Source: Craterostigma plantagineum
Lineage: Eukaryota > Streptophyta > Magnoliopsida > Lamiales > Linderniaceae
Length of the DNA stretch: 64,000 bases
Direction: 5' to 3'
NCBI GenBank assembly: GCA_027422505.1
Contig: JAPQWV010000001.1
Coordinates: 9,176,001 to 9,240,000, forward strand
Below, piece by piece: positions 31,774-42,102 of the stretch. Every line of letters starts with the position of its first letter. The first letter of the stretch is position 1. The notes below the pieces were generated by a model that was given only the letters and a program-made list of their open reading frames with translations, was not told the origin of the DNA and did not search any database. Both the position numbers and the translations under genes were made by a program.

Positions 31774-33585
31774 CTAGTTCCTACGTTCTCTAGGCCTACT
31801 TACTTCTATTTCCACTACGCTTCCGCTGCGTACTCCTATTTCCATGGTCTGGTTTTGCCACAAGACCTTCAGTAGAGAGTCCGTTTCACAGATCTCCAAC
31901 TGATGGTAATCAGACGTGGTCTTGTAGCGACCCGTCTTTCTTCTTAACGGAAAACACTGGGGCTCCCCATGGTGAGAATCTGGGTCCAGTTTTAGTTCTA
32001 CGACTAGAGATCGGAGCAGCTCCAGGTATAGGATCAATAACGAATTTGGTTTCTCGACTTGGAGGTAATTCCGAGAGATCTTCGAGAAATACATCGGGAT
32101 TTTTACTATCGGGACTTGCCCTACTTTCGACAGAGAAGATTCCCCGGCTTTCACTGCAAAGAGCAGAAATCCTTCGCAACCCAAATTTACGAGTCGCTGA
32201 GCTTTCAAGGCAGAAATCCGAGGGATTGGTTTACTATTTATCTTTATAGAAAATCCAAATTCCTCTCCCTCGGGTGATCGGAACCTAACTATCCTCTCCT
32301 TCAGGCGATCCCCGTGGGGTGAAGAAACTACGTAATTGCACAAAGAACGGGTGGGATATATTCCCGCCCTGGTCACGAAAATGGCCAACACAAACAATCG
32401 TGTGGCTCCAGAATCGATAAGGATTGAAAACGGTACGTGGAAAATATTCAACGTACCCGTGACTAAAGCTGGGTTCGCCTCCGCCACTTCGTTTGTCAAC
32501 GTGAAAACTCGCGCAGGTATAGGTGGAGGTCGAATCAAGTTCTGCGACTGGTTCTGCAGCGGAGGTTGAGTTCTCGTGCAATTTCGTGCTCCGGTCTCCC
32601 CACACCGGAAGCATTGCAGATTTTGCACGGATCGAGGTCCGTAACAAACACCAAAATGATTCCGCCCACACTGCTGGCACCGGGGCGCTGTTATTGGTGG
32701 TCTATTGGGGACGTTAGTCGGTCCCTGATAAACGTCCGGGCGCCAACTTCCCTGATCGGATCGGTTACCCTTATTTTTCGAACAATTACCGATAAACTGA
32801 CGCTTCTGAACGCTTTCTCCTTGTTGGCTCTCTCTCTTCCGGTTCGTTTCCTGAGCTTCCCTCACCACTCCTTCCGCCTGCTCGGCTATCAGCGCACGCT
32901 CTGTCGCTTGGCGGAATTCCAGCTGTCGCACGCCCGCTACGCTCAAGTCCCGATAGAATTCAGGTTTCAACCCTCTAAGAAATCTCGTCACTTTTAGCGT
33001 ATTCGTTGTTACGAGATGAGGAGCAAAACGGGACAATTCCTCGAATCTGCGGATATATTCTGCAACTGGCATGCGACCTTGCTTCAGATTCATAATTTCG
33101 TACATTCGCTGCTCTTGGTCGTGAGCAGTGAAGTACTTTTCATAGAACAGTTCCCTAAAGCGCTCCCACGACATGGTAGCAGGATCCTCTAACACCTTTA
33201 CGGTGTTCCACCAAAAACGCACGCATCCCCGAAGCAGGGAAACGGTACACAAAACCTTCTCATTATTCGGCACTCGGCTATAGATGAAGAGATCCTCTAT
33301 GGTGCCGATCCAGTCCTCGGCCACCGCAGGGTTGGCAGCCTCGGCGAAGGTTGGGGGATTTAGCTTACGGAATCTCTCCCCAATGATTTCCACTCGATCA
33401 GGTTGCGGGGAGGAACGGTGCTCAGATGAGCTCCGATGATTAATCAGGTCGTTGATTTGGTCGGACTGACGCTGGATTAGTTCAGTCAGACGGTGGATGG
33501 TATCTCGCTCGTGAGTCGAGGACTCAGGTTCGTCAGGTCGACTCGTTTCTCCCACAAATTTGCGTCTAGGTCTACCCCTCGACAT
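31774..33585 (-). CDS. gag: R6 gag-protease reading frame with scrambled pol tail (603 codons)
   Basis: Single open frame from ATG 33585, 140 bases inside the PBS. Residues about 75-240 are a gypsy-type Gag (EDWIGTIEDLFIYSRVPNNEK, CVRFWWNTVK, MSWERFRELFYEKYF). A double Cys motif follows (CQQCGRNHFGVC, then CFRCGETGARNC, which lacks two residues of a CCHC knuckle). Near residue 395 is the aspartic protease site ILIDSGAT. After about residue 490 the frame is wrong: the neighbouring frame (32179-31910) has the reverse transcriptase start with SPWGAPVFSVKKKDGS. The end (DYHQLEI, LLKVLWQNQTME) looks like remnants of the RT core and the integrase end. Gag may still be made. Confidence 0.82.
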   Translation of the reverse strand: MSRGRPRRKFVGETSRPDEPESSTHERDTIHRLTELIQRQSDQINDLINHRSSSEHRSSPQPDRVEIIGERFRKLNPPTFAEAANPAVAEDWIGTIEDLFIYSRVPNNEKVLCTVSLLRGCVRFWWNTVKVLEDPATMSWERFRELFYEKYFTAHDQEQRMYEIMNLKQGRMPVAEYIRRFEELSRFAPHLVTTNTLKVTRFLRGLKPEFYRDLSVAGVRQLEFRQATERALIAEQAEGVVREAQETNRKRESQQGESVQKRQFIGNCSKNKGNRSDQGSWRPDVYQGPTNVPNRPPITAPRCQQCGRNHFGVCYGPRSVQNLQCFRCGETGARNCTRTQPPLQNQSQNLIRPPPIPARVFTLTNEVAEANPALVTGTLNIFHVPFSILIDSGATRLFVLAIFVTRAGIYPTRSLCNYVVSSPHGDRLKERIVRFRSPEGEEFGFSIKINSKPIPRISALKAQRLVNLGCEGFLLFAVKAGESSLSKVGQVPIVKIPMYFSKISRNYLQVEKPNSLLILYLELLRSLVVELKLDPDSHHGEPQCFPLRRKTGRYKTTSDYHQLEICETDSLLKVLWQNQTMEIGVRSGSVVEIEVSRPRERRN

Positions 33586-33726
33586 TCCTGAATATTAGCT
33601 TTCACATATAAACAAACACATATCAGCTCACATAATCACGTTAGCACATAACACTTACAGGCGAGGCTGGTTCTCCCGGCTTCTGAGCGGCAGTACATGG
33701 ACAGTCTTCAGAATCTAAAACCTAAC

Positions 33727-33738
33727 GCTCTGATACCA
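33727..33738 (-). promoter_or_regulatory. R6 primer-binding site (initiator tRNA-Met)
   Basis: Minus-strand TGGTATCAGAGC, two bases from the LTR end at 33741. It locates the 5' LTR on the right and proves that the LTR extends beyond the portion shared with the left copy. Confidence 0.92.
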
Positions 33739-33740
33739 CC

Positions 33741-36253
33741 TGTGGCGAGCCTACTTCCTAATTAGAATAATTGGCGGATTTCCGCAACGAAAGTCGCGGA
33801 GGACCCGATTTATTAAAAACTTTTTAATGAAAATAATGTACATATATAAACTAAGCCGGGTTTACAAAATGCGTCTGTATAATACAACGGGCCGGAGCCC
33901 CAAAAATCTAAACCCGACTATCCTACGCCTCTCCACAGGTCGCGTCCCATGTACCGCTCCGCCCTCAAAAGCCCGTGGAGTCACCGCCGCCAGCCAGCCT
34001 ATATCTCAACCCTGACACCCATCGGTGTCGGGCTCGGTCCCACCTAAAAAATATAACCCTGAGCAAAATGCCCAGTAGGTGCTAGTAAAAACATGCAATG
34101 TATGCGTGCGCGCACTGAACCCAATCCCATGTCCTCACACATAAAATATGCACGCTCAACCTATCACATCTCATCACATAACAGGGCCCTCGGCTAGACT
34201 CAGCACCCACGCGCGCAATGGCAAAGTACGCCATAATCATGCGGTAGCCCACGCCGGCCGTGCCGGGTCGCTCCTCCCGCACACAATCTCAACCCGACGA
34301 CTTTTCCCCGAGAGGCCTACCACCAACCCGGGTAGACAGGAATCTCACATCTGTCGATCGTCTCTGAGCCAAATAATATCCGGTGGTGTGCACCTCAGGT
34401 GGCTCAATCCCGAGTAGATGGGTGTCGCAAACCCCCTCTCCCACCAGGTGCTACACGAGTCTAACCTCGACGACCAATAAAGGTCACTCTACCCCACTCA
34501 ACCGACACCGTAAGGCGTCACCGTACAAATACGGTACCATCATCTCTCCCGTGCATGTCGTGAAATGCACATATAATAAATCACATAAAATACGTACACC
34601 GAAATCACGTAATCGTATAGTATTTAAACTAGGCCGATGGTTTAAAAATCCAAAAATAATATTTATAATTTAAAATATGGGTTGACCCGAAAATATATGT
34701 TATAATACGAAAATATTTTATTTAAAAGTGATTGGGCTTAAAACCATTTTATTTAAAATATTTGGGCCTGAAATGGGGCAAAAGCCCAAAATAAATGTCG
34801 CTGGTCAACTCACACCAAAGTCGGTCAAAGCCCAATTAAAATCGCCCGAAACCCACTTGGTCAACCCGCGAAAGTAAGGTCAACGCCCGATTTCGTGAGA
34901 CTTTCGGCGATTTCGCAAATCGTCCGATTTAACGCTCGAAGCCCGATTTAAATCTCGCGAATCGCCCGATTTCTTTCACAGGAATCACACCGCGATTTGA
35001 AATCGGCCCGCGAAACCCAAAATCGGCCCGACGCTCTCTCACAACTCGCGAAATGCTTCAGCCCGCGAAATCTGACTTCTGGCCCGCGAAAATACTTTTC
35101 ACTCACACATCGCAAAACATTTGGGCCCGCGACAAAATTACGCGACCCGAACCCCAAATCGGTCAATCCCTATTCTTTTAAAATCATTTTCGCCCGATTT
35201 ACACTCAAACACAGGCCCGCGATTTCAAAATCGCCCGAAAACTTCAAATCGCCCGATTACTGTTCCATCGAAACTCAAGTTCATACTAAAACCCTAATTT
35301 TCCAGAAACAATTAACACGATCATCACCCTAAATCACATAGGAAATCATAAAAATATAGAGCTCATATTTTGAGCTCAAAAGGCACGTAATAACACATCA
35401 AGAACAACACTTAAATCCGAAAATCTTGAAATAAATATTTTAAATCTCTGATGACCTTTCATCCGGATTTCGAATATTTTTAGGAAAATAATACGGATTG
35501 TAGGGGTTAAAAACCACCTACCTCACTTCCAAGCTAACTTTGAATAACTACCCAAGCATCAAATCGAACCGAGCTAGTCAAATCCCTCTTCTCTAATTTC
35601 GTCCGTCACCTCCTTTGCTTTAACCTTACTTATCATTAATCCATGTTAAACCTTAATAACTTGTCGAAGCTTTTTAGGTTCTAATTAGGTTTCTTACCTC
35701 TTTTTCCCACGTTGGTTTGATGGTCCACAAGTGAGGTTTTTCTTCCTTTTTCCTCCTTCCTTCACTTCGACTTTGAAGCTTTGCAAATGGGGTTTTGTTT
35801 TTCTTTTTGCTTCTTATCTCATTCTTTCTTTAACAAGTAATGATATTTTTATGCTAAATATCTAGTAAGAGCATAGTCTTCAACGTGGGTTTCCCTCAAT
35901 TCAAGGAACCTTGTCCTTATCTCCTTCTTTGGGCTTTTTGGTATTTCATTTGGGCTTTAATTATTATTTGGGCTTTTTGGGCCTTACTTGCTTATTAATT
36001 AGTCCAATTTTCAAGTTTGGCCTATTTTATTTCTTGGGCTCCCTAACCTTCTCGGCCCATATTATTTTATTTCTCTCGGACTCAAATAAATATTATTTCG
36101 GCTCGCTCCCGAAAATTCGATTTCGTTCAAAAGTCATCTTCATTAATTTCGAACATCACAAAAATATTTCTTAGGAATTTTATTCCTAATATTTTCTCCC
36201 CTAATTATCTTGAAATCTATCGTAATCCCACTTTAAATTTTGCGGGTATTACA
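33741..36253 (-). repeat. R6 5' LTR (2513 bp)
   Basis: TG...CA ends: tgtggcgagc next to the PBS and gcgggtattaca at the outer end. The 33741-34448 part is not present in the left LTR and holds no coding region. At 34870-35260 it carries the same CGCGAAA and TCGCCCGA cluster as the other copy. Confidence 0.9.
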
Positions 36254-36837
36254 GTATAACATCAATACTCAGTACTTAATACTTATTTATAACTATATAT
36301 AAAGCTATACCTTCTTAAAGTAGAACTCATTATTTTATTCCTTGCTTGACTTTTGTTTTGATTTCTTCCTTGCTTCCTTTTTATTTTGATAAGCTTATAT
36401 TATCGAGAAGTTTAGTCCTTTAGATAAGCTTTGAGTGGCCAAGAATAGGATTGATGGGATAAAGTGGATCACGTCACTTTTCCCTCATGCTTAAGGAATG
36501 TTAATAGTTATCGTTATTGTTAAATGGTTGGGCTTATTTCAAAACTAGATTTTGGTCCAAGTCGTCCAAGTCTAACCATTCTAATCCTATTATTTGTTAG
36601 CTCATTTTTCCTAGTTATATTTTGGGCCTAGGTTAGAGTTTAATATAATAATTTAGTTAAATTGTAGTCCTATTAAAATATTTGAACACTTTGATTTTCT
36701 TATACCTAATTCCCAACTTAATTTCCTATTCATTCAGTCGTCCAAGTAACACATGACATATATAATATTGTTTCACAAAGAGTATAAAATCATATAAGCA
36801 TATATATATGGCCGTAATACATTTATCATGTAATTCA
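36254..36837. other. Unassigned AT-rich stretch between R6 and R7
   Basis: 584 bases with no gene, LTR, or copy elsewhere in the window that I can see. It may be the only element-free DNA here, or part of an older element. Short TATA runs lie at 36800-36815. The bases attca (36833-36837) precede R7 and would be its target duplication. Confidence 0.5.
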
Positions 36838-37132
36838 TGTTGGTCCCGATTGCACCAAACAAGGAATCAAAGAGGCTTTAATGGAATGAAAAGGGAGTAT
36901 TCTCCCTTTGAGTGTGTGTATTGTGTGAAAAATTTGGATAAGCCTTTGATCTTTGATTACCTTCAAAAGTGAGTTGGTAAAACCTTATATACCACATTAA
37001 CCCTAGGTATATTAAGGCCCGATCACTAAATATAAAATAATTACATTATAGTCCTAAGCCTAAGCTAAAGGATAATTACAAAATAAATCCTAAGACTTAA
37101 ACTATTCACACAATCTATTAAATATCCTAACA
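36838..37132 (-). repeat. R7 3' LTR (295 bp)
   Basis: tgttggtccc to tcctaaca on the plus strand; close match to R5 19861-20157 and reverse complement of R10 58783-59079. On the minus strand it has GTGGTATATAAGG, a good TATA box. Confidence 0.92.
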
Positions 37133-37144
37133 ATCTCCCTCTTT
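37133..37144 (-). promoter_or_regulatory. R7 polypurine tract
   Basis: Minus-strand AAAGAGGGAGAT next to the 3' LTR: the usual AAAGGGGGAGAT with one G changed to A, still all purine except the last base. Confidence 0.82.
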
Positions 37145-37147
37145 GTG

Positions 37148-37957
37148 TCAATTGTTGGGAGTCTTGGATCTTGAGCGTAGCGGTGGTGGATTAGCGTTGA
37201 GTGTTTCGCGAAGCCCTAGCTTGAACTCGAAGGCGCGGAGATTCCTTCGAAGTACCATTCGATTAGCTATAGCGTCAATGAGCTTCGCGAACTTGAATCG
37301 GCAGAGAGGATCTTCTTCTGAAAGTATGCGGCAAATCCTCATGAGTTTGTCTTGGATGATGGTGAGCGTTCCATCCGAGAACTTTGCCACTTCGGAGCAG
37401 CGCAGCATCCTCATCTTTCCCTTATAGTTCAAGTAGACGACCGCTGGATCGTCTCCGCCGATCACATCGCATTCTCGGTAGTCGTCCGCATTCTTGAAAG
37501 ATGGGCGAGTCAGATTCACCTTCTTCAGGTTGTGCTCCACCGCCATCTGCAGATCGTGGGTGGCGAAGAATCTGATCTATCGGAGCATGTGGCGTTTGAG
37601 AGCCACATATCCCATGGTGACCGGTTCAGCACGTACGAGATGTCCAGAACTTCTGAGGACGAGTCTGAACTGCTTCATGGATTCCAGCATGCTGTACAGG
37701 TCGCCCAGGCGCAGAAACTTGAAGTCCGCCTCACTGACTTCACAGTAGCTCTCATCCTGCCTCATTACTGTGAATACTGGATAATGGACAGGTCCTTTGG
37801 ATTCTTGGCGGAGGTCAGTGACTTTGCAGATGGGGGCCCGATTCATTTCCTGAGCGATGTTTTCCTCATCGGATAGATTCCTTTTTGTGCATTTGTGGCA
37901 AAGAAGGCTACATCGATAGAGCTGCTTCTTTCTCTCGCTCCAATTTTGGATGTTCAT
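37148..37957 (-). pseudogene. R7 aORF, carboxy-terminal domain
   Basis: In the same frame as the amino-terminal part. 37957-37577 holds MNIQNWSERKKQLYRCSLLC, HKCTKRNLSDEEN and VRAEPVTMGYVALKRHM; a TAG where R5 has CAA stops it at 37577. It resumes through MAVEHNLKKVNLTRPSF, SEVAKFSDGTLTII and LRRNLRAFEFKLGLRE to TGA at 37148, 15 bases from the LTR. A CxxC pair (CHKC) is also in the stop-interrupted R5 copy; whether it binds metal is unknown. Confidence 0.78.
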
Positions 37958-38518
37958 CAGCTCATATTCGTCGAAGGTTGTGATGATCTGCTCCTTGCGT
38001 CACCAGATCCTCTTCCTGATCTCTTCTTGAAACGGCGCGGTGATCTTTTTGTTTTCCCACGGTGCTTCCGGTATATCCACTGTGGGTACATCCGTTTGAG
38101 CAGCAGGGGCCTCAGTTTGCTGCGCTTGGAATTGTAGGATGTTCTCGAGCTCGACAGGCGTCGTACTCCTCTCCGTCCTCGTTGTCTGCAGTGTTGATCA
38201 GCGTTAGTGAGGCTTCCATTAGCAGACGTCGAGCGTTTTCCACCAGCTTCCTGGCTGCTACTGCATCGGCGGGTGTGTACAGCCATTCATCGTTGAAGAT
38301 GTAGGCTTCGATCTCGTTGTGTGCGCAGTAGACGTCCTCGGGAGCTACGTTGGAATCGGTGTTGAGAGGAGTGTGACTGTGTGGTGGCGAGGGTGTTGCG
38401 TCGGAAGAGTTTGTGGATTGTGGGGATGGTTGTGGTGGAGATTCTGGTGGTTCAGTTGTGGTGATGGTTTTGGCAAGGATGATTTGGGTGTCGGGTGGTG
38501 TAGGTGTGGTGGTAGCCT
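37958..38518 (-). pseudogene. R7 aORF, middle part in shifted frame
   Basis: Between the two in-frame parts, one base is lost near 38530 (CTAACTATTAATCG against CTAACTGTCACATCG in R5) and five more near 38155. The interval is therefore out of frame and then restored. It encodes the end of the Ser/Thr/Pro-rich middle and the start of the carboxy-terminal domain, as in R5. It is not an independent gene. Confidence 0.65.
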
Positions 38519-40903
38519 CTAACGTCGATTAATAGTTAGAGGTTCGGAGACTGTGGGTGGAGACGGTGTGGGGGTGGTCTCTAACGTCGATGTGACGTTT
38601 AGAGTTTTGGAGACGGTAGTGGGTGGTGGTGAGGGTGATTTGGCTAGTGACTCAGGGTAAATAAGGTGGGATTTTTGGCTAGTGGGGTGTGAGGTTTCTG
38701 TTACGGGCGTTGTTTCAGGCCCAGAGGAGGAGGACGGCGTCGAGTGCATGAGTCCTTGGGATTGTTGGCCTAGCTGCCTATTCGCCCCCTCGCGGCGATC
38801 TTGATCATCGTCTTGATCGTCGCGCCTGATCCCGCTGGACTCGCCTTGAGCGCGGCAAGTCATGGGTTGAGTCATCATTCTCTTCATCTGCTGTTCCTCC
38901 TCGTCGAGTTCCGTCATCGACTCGAATCTTGCTCGTAGGAGGTAGAAGAGCTCCTTCGCGGAAATGGCAGAGAGAATGGCTTCAGCATCCACATTTTGAG
39001 TCTGTGGTGGCGTCTCCGGGGCCACACCTTTCCCTTTGTCGACGGTGGACGCATCGAGACGCGCGTAAACTTTATCGAGAATCGACGCCTCAAGAGTCTT
39101 TGCAAACTCTTGAAGACGTGTCTCTAGCGCGGTCTCGGTGATGAATCGGGGTAAATCTAACAAGTTGGAATCACGAAGAACTCCAACTGACACCAAATCG
39201 GAGAAGATTGCCGATCGGCCGCCCGTTTGCAAAGGACTGGAAAAGACGGGGTCACTTAGACTTCCCGTTGGCATCATCGATGAGACAGACTCAATCGAAT
39301 GATGGCCTAGGCTCACGGTTGTTGTGATGTTGGCCGTGCTAGGTTTTCCGCTCTCAGTCACGGAGACATCACCGAGCGTTCTGACAGAGTCACGAAGGCT
39401 CTGTAGTGCGGTAGAAGGTGTATATGTCCTAGAAACGTATGATACTATGGGGAGTGAGGGCACTATACTCGATGTGTATGAAGAGGATGCAGTCTGAGGC
39501 GAGGGACTGCTTGTTTCAACATCGATCATCTCCAAGTGGGATGTCGATGGTATACGTGGCTCCTCGTGGAATGAAATATCTTCCTGTAGAGAGGAAGATA
39601 AGTGGGTTGGTGGGGTCGTTTGCGTGGTTGAGCCAGATGCCACGACTTCTACTCGGGAGGTGAACACATCACCTCCTGTACCTATTGGTTCGGCTCGGCT
39701 TATCTGTGGCTGAGGAGGTCGATCCTGTTTTTGTTTAGATCGACGCTCCGTGGGGCGGGTTACGTCATCCTCTCGCGACCGTTTTTTCGGAGCGCGGGTG
39801 GAAGAGGATGCGGCGCGACTCGATGACTTTTTGGAGGTGGAGGTGGGGGTTTGGCTAGTCCCGGGGTTGGGAGCAGTGGGGTTGATCTGCGCCGTAGGGA
39901 CAGTAGATAGAGGTCTGGGGCTTTCTCGGAATGAGGCGGTGGAGGCTCGATATTCTTGGACGTGTGGATTTGTCTGATCTGCGTAGGCGAGAACTTCGTC
40001 CGGAATTATCATGGCGTGTCGATCCTTCGCCGGGGTGTTTTTCTTTGCGAACTTCTCGACCGTGGGGATGAGGAAGTGTTCCGCTGCTGGCCGGATGCGA
40101 ATGTTGGTGGAGTGCAAGCGGAAATGTCTGATGAGAGCTGGGAGCCACCGCATGTAAGGGACGAAGCGGTTTGTGACTCCCTTGGCAACTTCCCGATCGC
40201 GGCGTTGGATCATTGAGACAAGATCCATCCAGATGATGTCGGCGTAGTTGTACTTGCGGTTGTGAGCGATGCCGGTGAGGATGGTGAGGATTTGAAAGTT
40301 TCCCCGATCCTGACCAGCATGCTTCCCTGACATGCATTTGTTCACTAGCAAGTACAGTGTGCGCCAGGGTTGAGGCAGATTGCGGGTGGTGACTTCACTG
40401 AGGACAAGTGGGCCCCTCTTCTTCTTGGTTTCTGGTTGATAGCCCAGCCGGTCTATGTCCTCGATGAGTTGTTTGTGCGTTGGTAGTGGGTCGTAGGGTG
40501 AGTAGACAGGGAGTTGAAGCACTTCTTGTACTATTTTGCGAGTAAGGACCACCGTTTCTTGATCAATTTGGGCGGATAAGTTTTTGGCAAGATGGAGTGG
40601 TCCAGCTATCTGCAGTGTATGCCAGAATTGTTGAAGATACACCTGTGCTTTCGGCTCGCCATGTGTGAGGGCGTGGCGAAGTGGGTGCCCTTTGAGGATT
40701 TCTACAATGACGGGGGCATCGCACCGAAAGCTATGCAGGTCCACCATGTAGTTGTTGGGAATCAGGGCCGCCCATTGACTTAGTGGGAAGATCTGCTCAG
40801 GTGGTGGGACATAGAGACGCGTGTTGAGTTCGATGCGAGCAACGTCCCTTTGGATTGCAGCCGCCTCAAGTGCTTCAATTGTGCTTTGATCTTTGTCAGT
40901 CAT
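38519..40903 (-). CDS. R7 aORF, amino-terminal domain and Ser/Thr/Pro-rich middle (794 codons)
   Basis: Longest intact aORF segment, from ATG 40903, three bases after an acceptor-like AAGCGCAG. Residues 1-290 form the conserved domain: FRCDAPVIVEILKGHPLRHAL, VYLQQFWHTLQIAGP, IVQEVLQLPVYSPYDPLPTH, LPQPWRTLYLLVNKCMSGKH, GIAHNRKYNYADIIWMDL. A basic patch (KKRSREDD) near residue 380 could be a nuclear signal. The rest is Ser/Thr/Pro-rich with SSPSPQTASSS-type tracts. Similar ORFs are known downstream of pol in SIRE-lineage copia elements of other eudicots. Function unknown. No signal peptide or membrane span, so it is not a typical envelope. Confidence 0.8.
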   Translation of the reverse strand: MTDKDQSTIEALEAAAIQRDVARIELNTRLYVPPPEQIFPLSQWAALIPNNYMVDLHSFRCDAPVIVEILKGHPLRHALTHGEPKAQVYLQQFWHTLQIAGPLHLAKNLSAQIDQETVVLTRKIVQEVLQLPVYSPYDPLPTHKQLIEDIDRLGYQPETKKKRGPLVLSEVTTRNLPQPWRTLYLLVNKCMSGKHAGQDRGNFQILTILTGIAHNRKYNYADIIWMDLVSMIQRRDREVAKGVTNRFVPYMRWLPALIRHFRLHSTNIRIRPAAEHFLIPTVEKFAKKNTPAKDRHAMIIPDEVLAYADQTNPHVQEYRASTASFRESPRPLSTVPTAQINPTAPNPGTSQTPTSTSKKSSSRAASSSTRAPKKRSREDDVTRPTERRSKQKQDRPPQPQISRAEPIGTGGDVFTSRVEVVASGSTTQTTPPTHLSSSLQEDISFHEEPRIPSTSHLEMIDVETSSPSPQTASSSYTSSIVPSLPIVSYVSRTYTPSTALQSLRDSVRTLGDVSVTESGKPSTANITTTVSLGHHSIESVSSMMPTGSLSDPVFSSPLQTGGRSAIFSDLVSVGVLRDSNLLDLPRFITETALETRLQEFAKTLEASILDKVYARLDASTVDKGKGVAPETPPQTQNVDAEAILSAISAKELFYLLRARFESMTELDEEEQQMKRMMTQPMTCRAQGESSGIRRDDQDDDQDRREGANRQLGQQSQGLMHSTPSSSSGPETTPVTETSHPTSQKSHLIYPESLAKSPSPPPTTVSKTLNVTSTLETTPTPSPPTVSEPLTINRR

Positions 40904-40905
40904 AT

Positions 40906-42102
40906 CTGCGCTTGACAGTAATTGTAATATGATTAGTAGGAATTAATGTGAGATGAGAAAATTTGCTAAATAAATGGACATGGAAAATTTTCGCAAGTTA
41001 GGAAGTCTTGCTTGTTGTTCAAAAATTTTCGCATGCAATAATAAAAATTTAGCACTTAGTAATTTTGAATTGAAGACAATTTTCGCATGTAAGTAGTGGA
41101 AAATTTTCGCAGATTATGATATGTAGGCATGTCAAGAATTTTCGCAAGTTGTCCAAATTTTTCGCATGTAATGAGAAATTTTCGCAAGTTTTAGCACAGA
41201 GACATGTTGTGAGAAATTTTCGCAGATTGAGTAAAATTTCGCAAGTATGGAAAATTTCGCAAGTTATATCACATAGACATGTCGTGAGAAATTTTCGCAG
41301 ATTGAGTAAAATTTCGCAAGTATGGAAAATTTCGCAAGTTAGGAAATCTCACAAGTTGTTCAAATTTTTCGCATGTATCCAAGAACATTCATATGTAGTT
41401 TATCCATGAATTTTCGCATATAAGAAAAAAAATTTTCGCAAGTTCTATGAAAGTTTCGCGGAGGGAAAAAGCTTTGTGGACTGAGAAAATTTTGTTCACT
41501 GTAGTTGCGAAATAGTGAAGATGTGAAAAATATGTAATATGAAGTGAAGTGTATTAGAATTTCGCGGGGCTAAACTCACTGTAGCAGAGAAAGTTTTGTC
41601 GTGAGGGAAAAAGATTTTCTCAGATAAACTTTCGCGGGACTTAACATGCTGTAGCAGCGAAAAAAAAAATTTTAACACATGTAAATTCTCGGGTGAAAGT
41701 TTCGCAGTTTCTTGGTCACTGTAGTAGCGAGAATTTCAGCGTAAGAAATTTCTCGGACAAATTTTCGCGGAAGCTTGCTCACTGTAGCAGCGAAGTTTAA
41801 CGTTTAAAGCAATTTATTGAGAATTTTTCGCGGTGAAGAACACAGTGCAACATCGTGCGAAACGACGCTATGATTTTAGCCTTAGACCTACTCAAATCTC
41901 AACCAAAATGCAGTAATCGGGACTCAATCGACTCGTAATTGGGTGGGCAATGCATATTTGGGGGTTTTAAACATCAAAAAAACCTAATATGTGTTCGATT
42001 CAGAGCCGAGAAAATTTATCCTAACCTAACGGATTTAATCAATGCGGGGCAAAAATAGGATAAAACGAACAGAAATTTGGGTTATTTGAGGTGTATTCAT
42101 AC
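40906..42102 (-). other. Putative 5'-UTR intron of R7 aORF with GCGAAAATTT array
   Basis: Minus-strand donor-like ATTTCG|GTATGAATAC (GT at 42102-42101) and acceptor-like GTCAAGCGCAG (AG at 40907-40906). The 1197 bases hold no gene but dozens of GCGAAAATTT, CTTGCGAAATTT and CGCTGCTACAG words. Minus-strand sequence upstream of the donor carries a telo-box-like AAACCCTAAAAC (42270-42281), often found near plant transcription starts. Splicing and promoter use are inference. Confidence 0.45.
41195..41344. repeat. Two tandem 75-bp repeats in the R7 array
   Basis: The unit starting cacagagacatgt (41195) recurs as cacatagacatgt at 41270, with almost identical sequence through GCAAGTATGGAAAATTTCGC. 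A recent duplication inside the array. Confidence 0.85.

Larger units (their letters stand above)
29882..36253 (-). mobile_element. R6: internally deleted Ty3/gypsy retrotransposon (probably chromovirus, Del/Tekay-like)
   Basis: Two long direct repeats (29882-31691 and 33741-36253) flank only 2 kb of internal sequence, with PBS next to the right LTR and polypurine tract next to the left one. Gag, a two-part Cys knuckle and protease are followed by scraps of reverse transcriptase and an integrase-end motif, so most of pol is deleted. Such an element could move only with enzymes supplied by a relative. The left LTR lacks about 0.7 kb of its outer end. The bases gtata (36254-36258) are the candidate target duplication on the right. 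The lineage is my judgement from the Cys knuckle pattern. Confidence 0.85.

Noticed and set aside
31347..31793. 148-codon hydrophobic plus-strand frame, repeated at 35911-36174
   Set aside because: It lies in the R6 LTR and is duplicated only because the LTR is. The second copy is cut by a small indel. The T-rich sequence gives the Phe/Leu-rich reading.
40975..41830. CRISPR-like or satellite array
   Set aside because: Word spacing is irregular, there are no constant repeat-spacer units, and the setting is a plant retrotransposon. Only two true tandem units (75 bp) are present.
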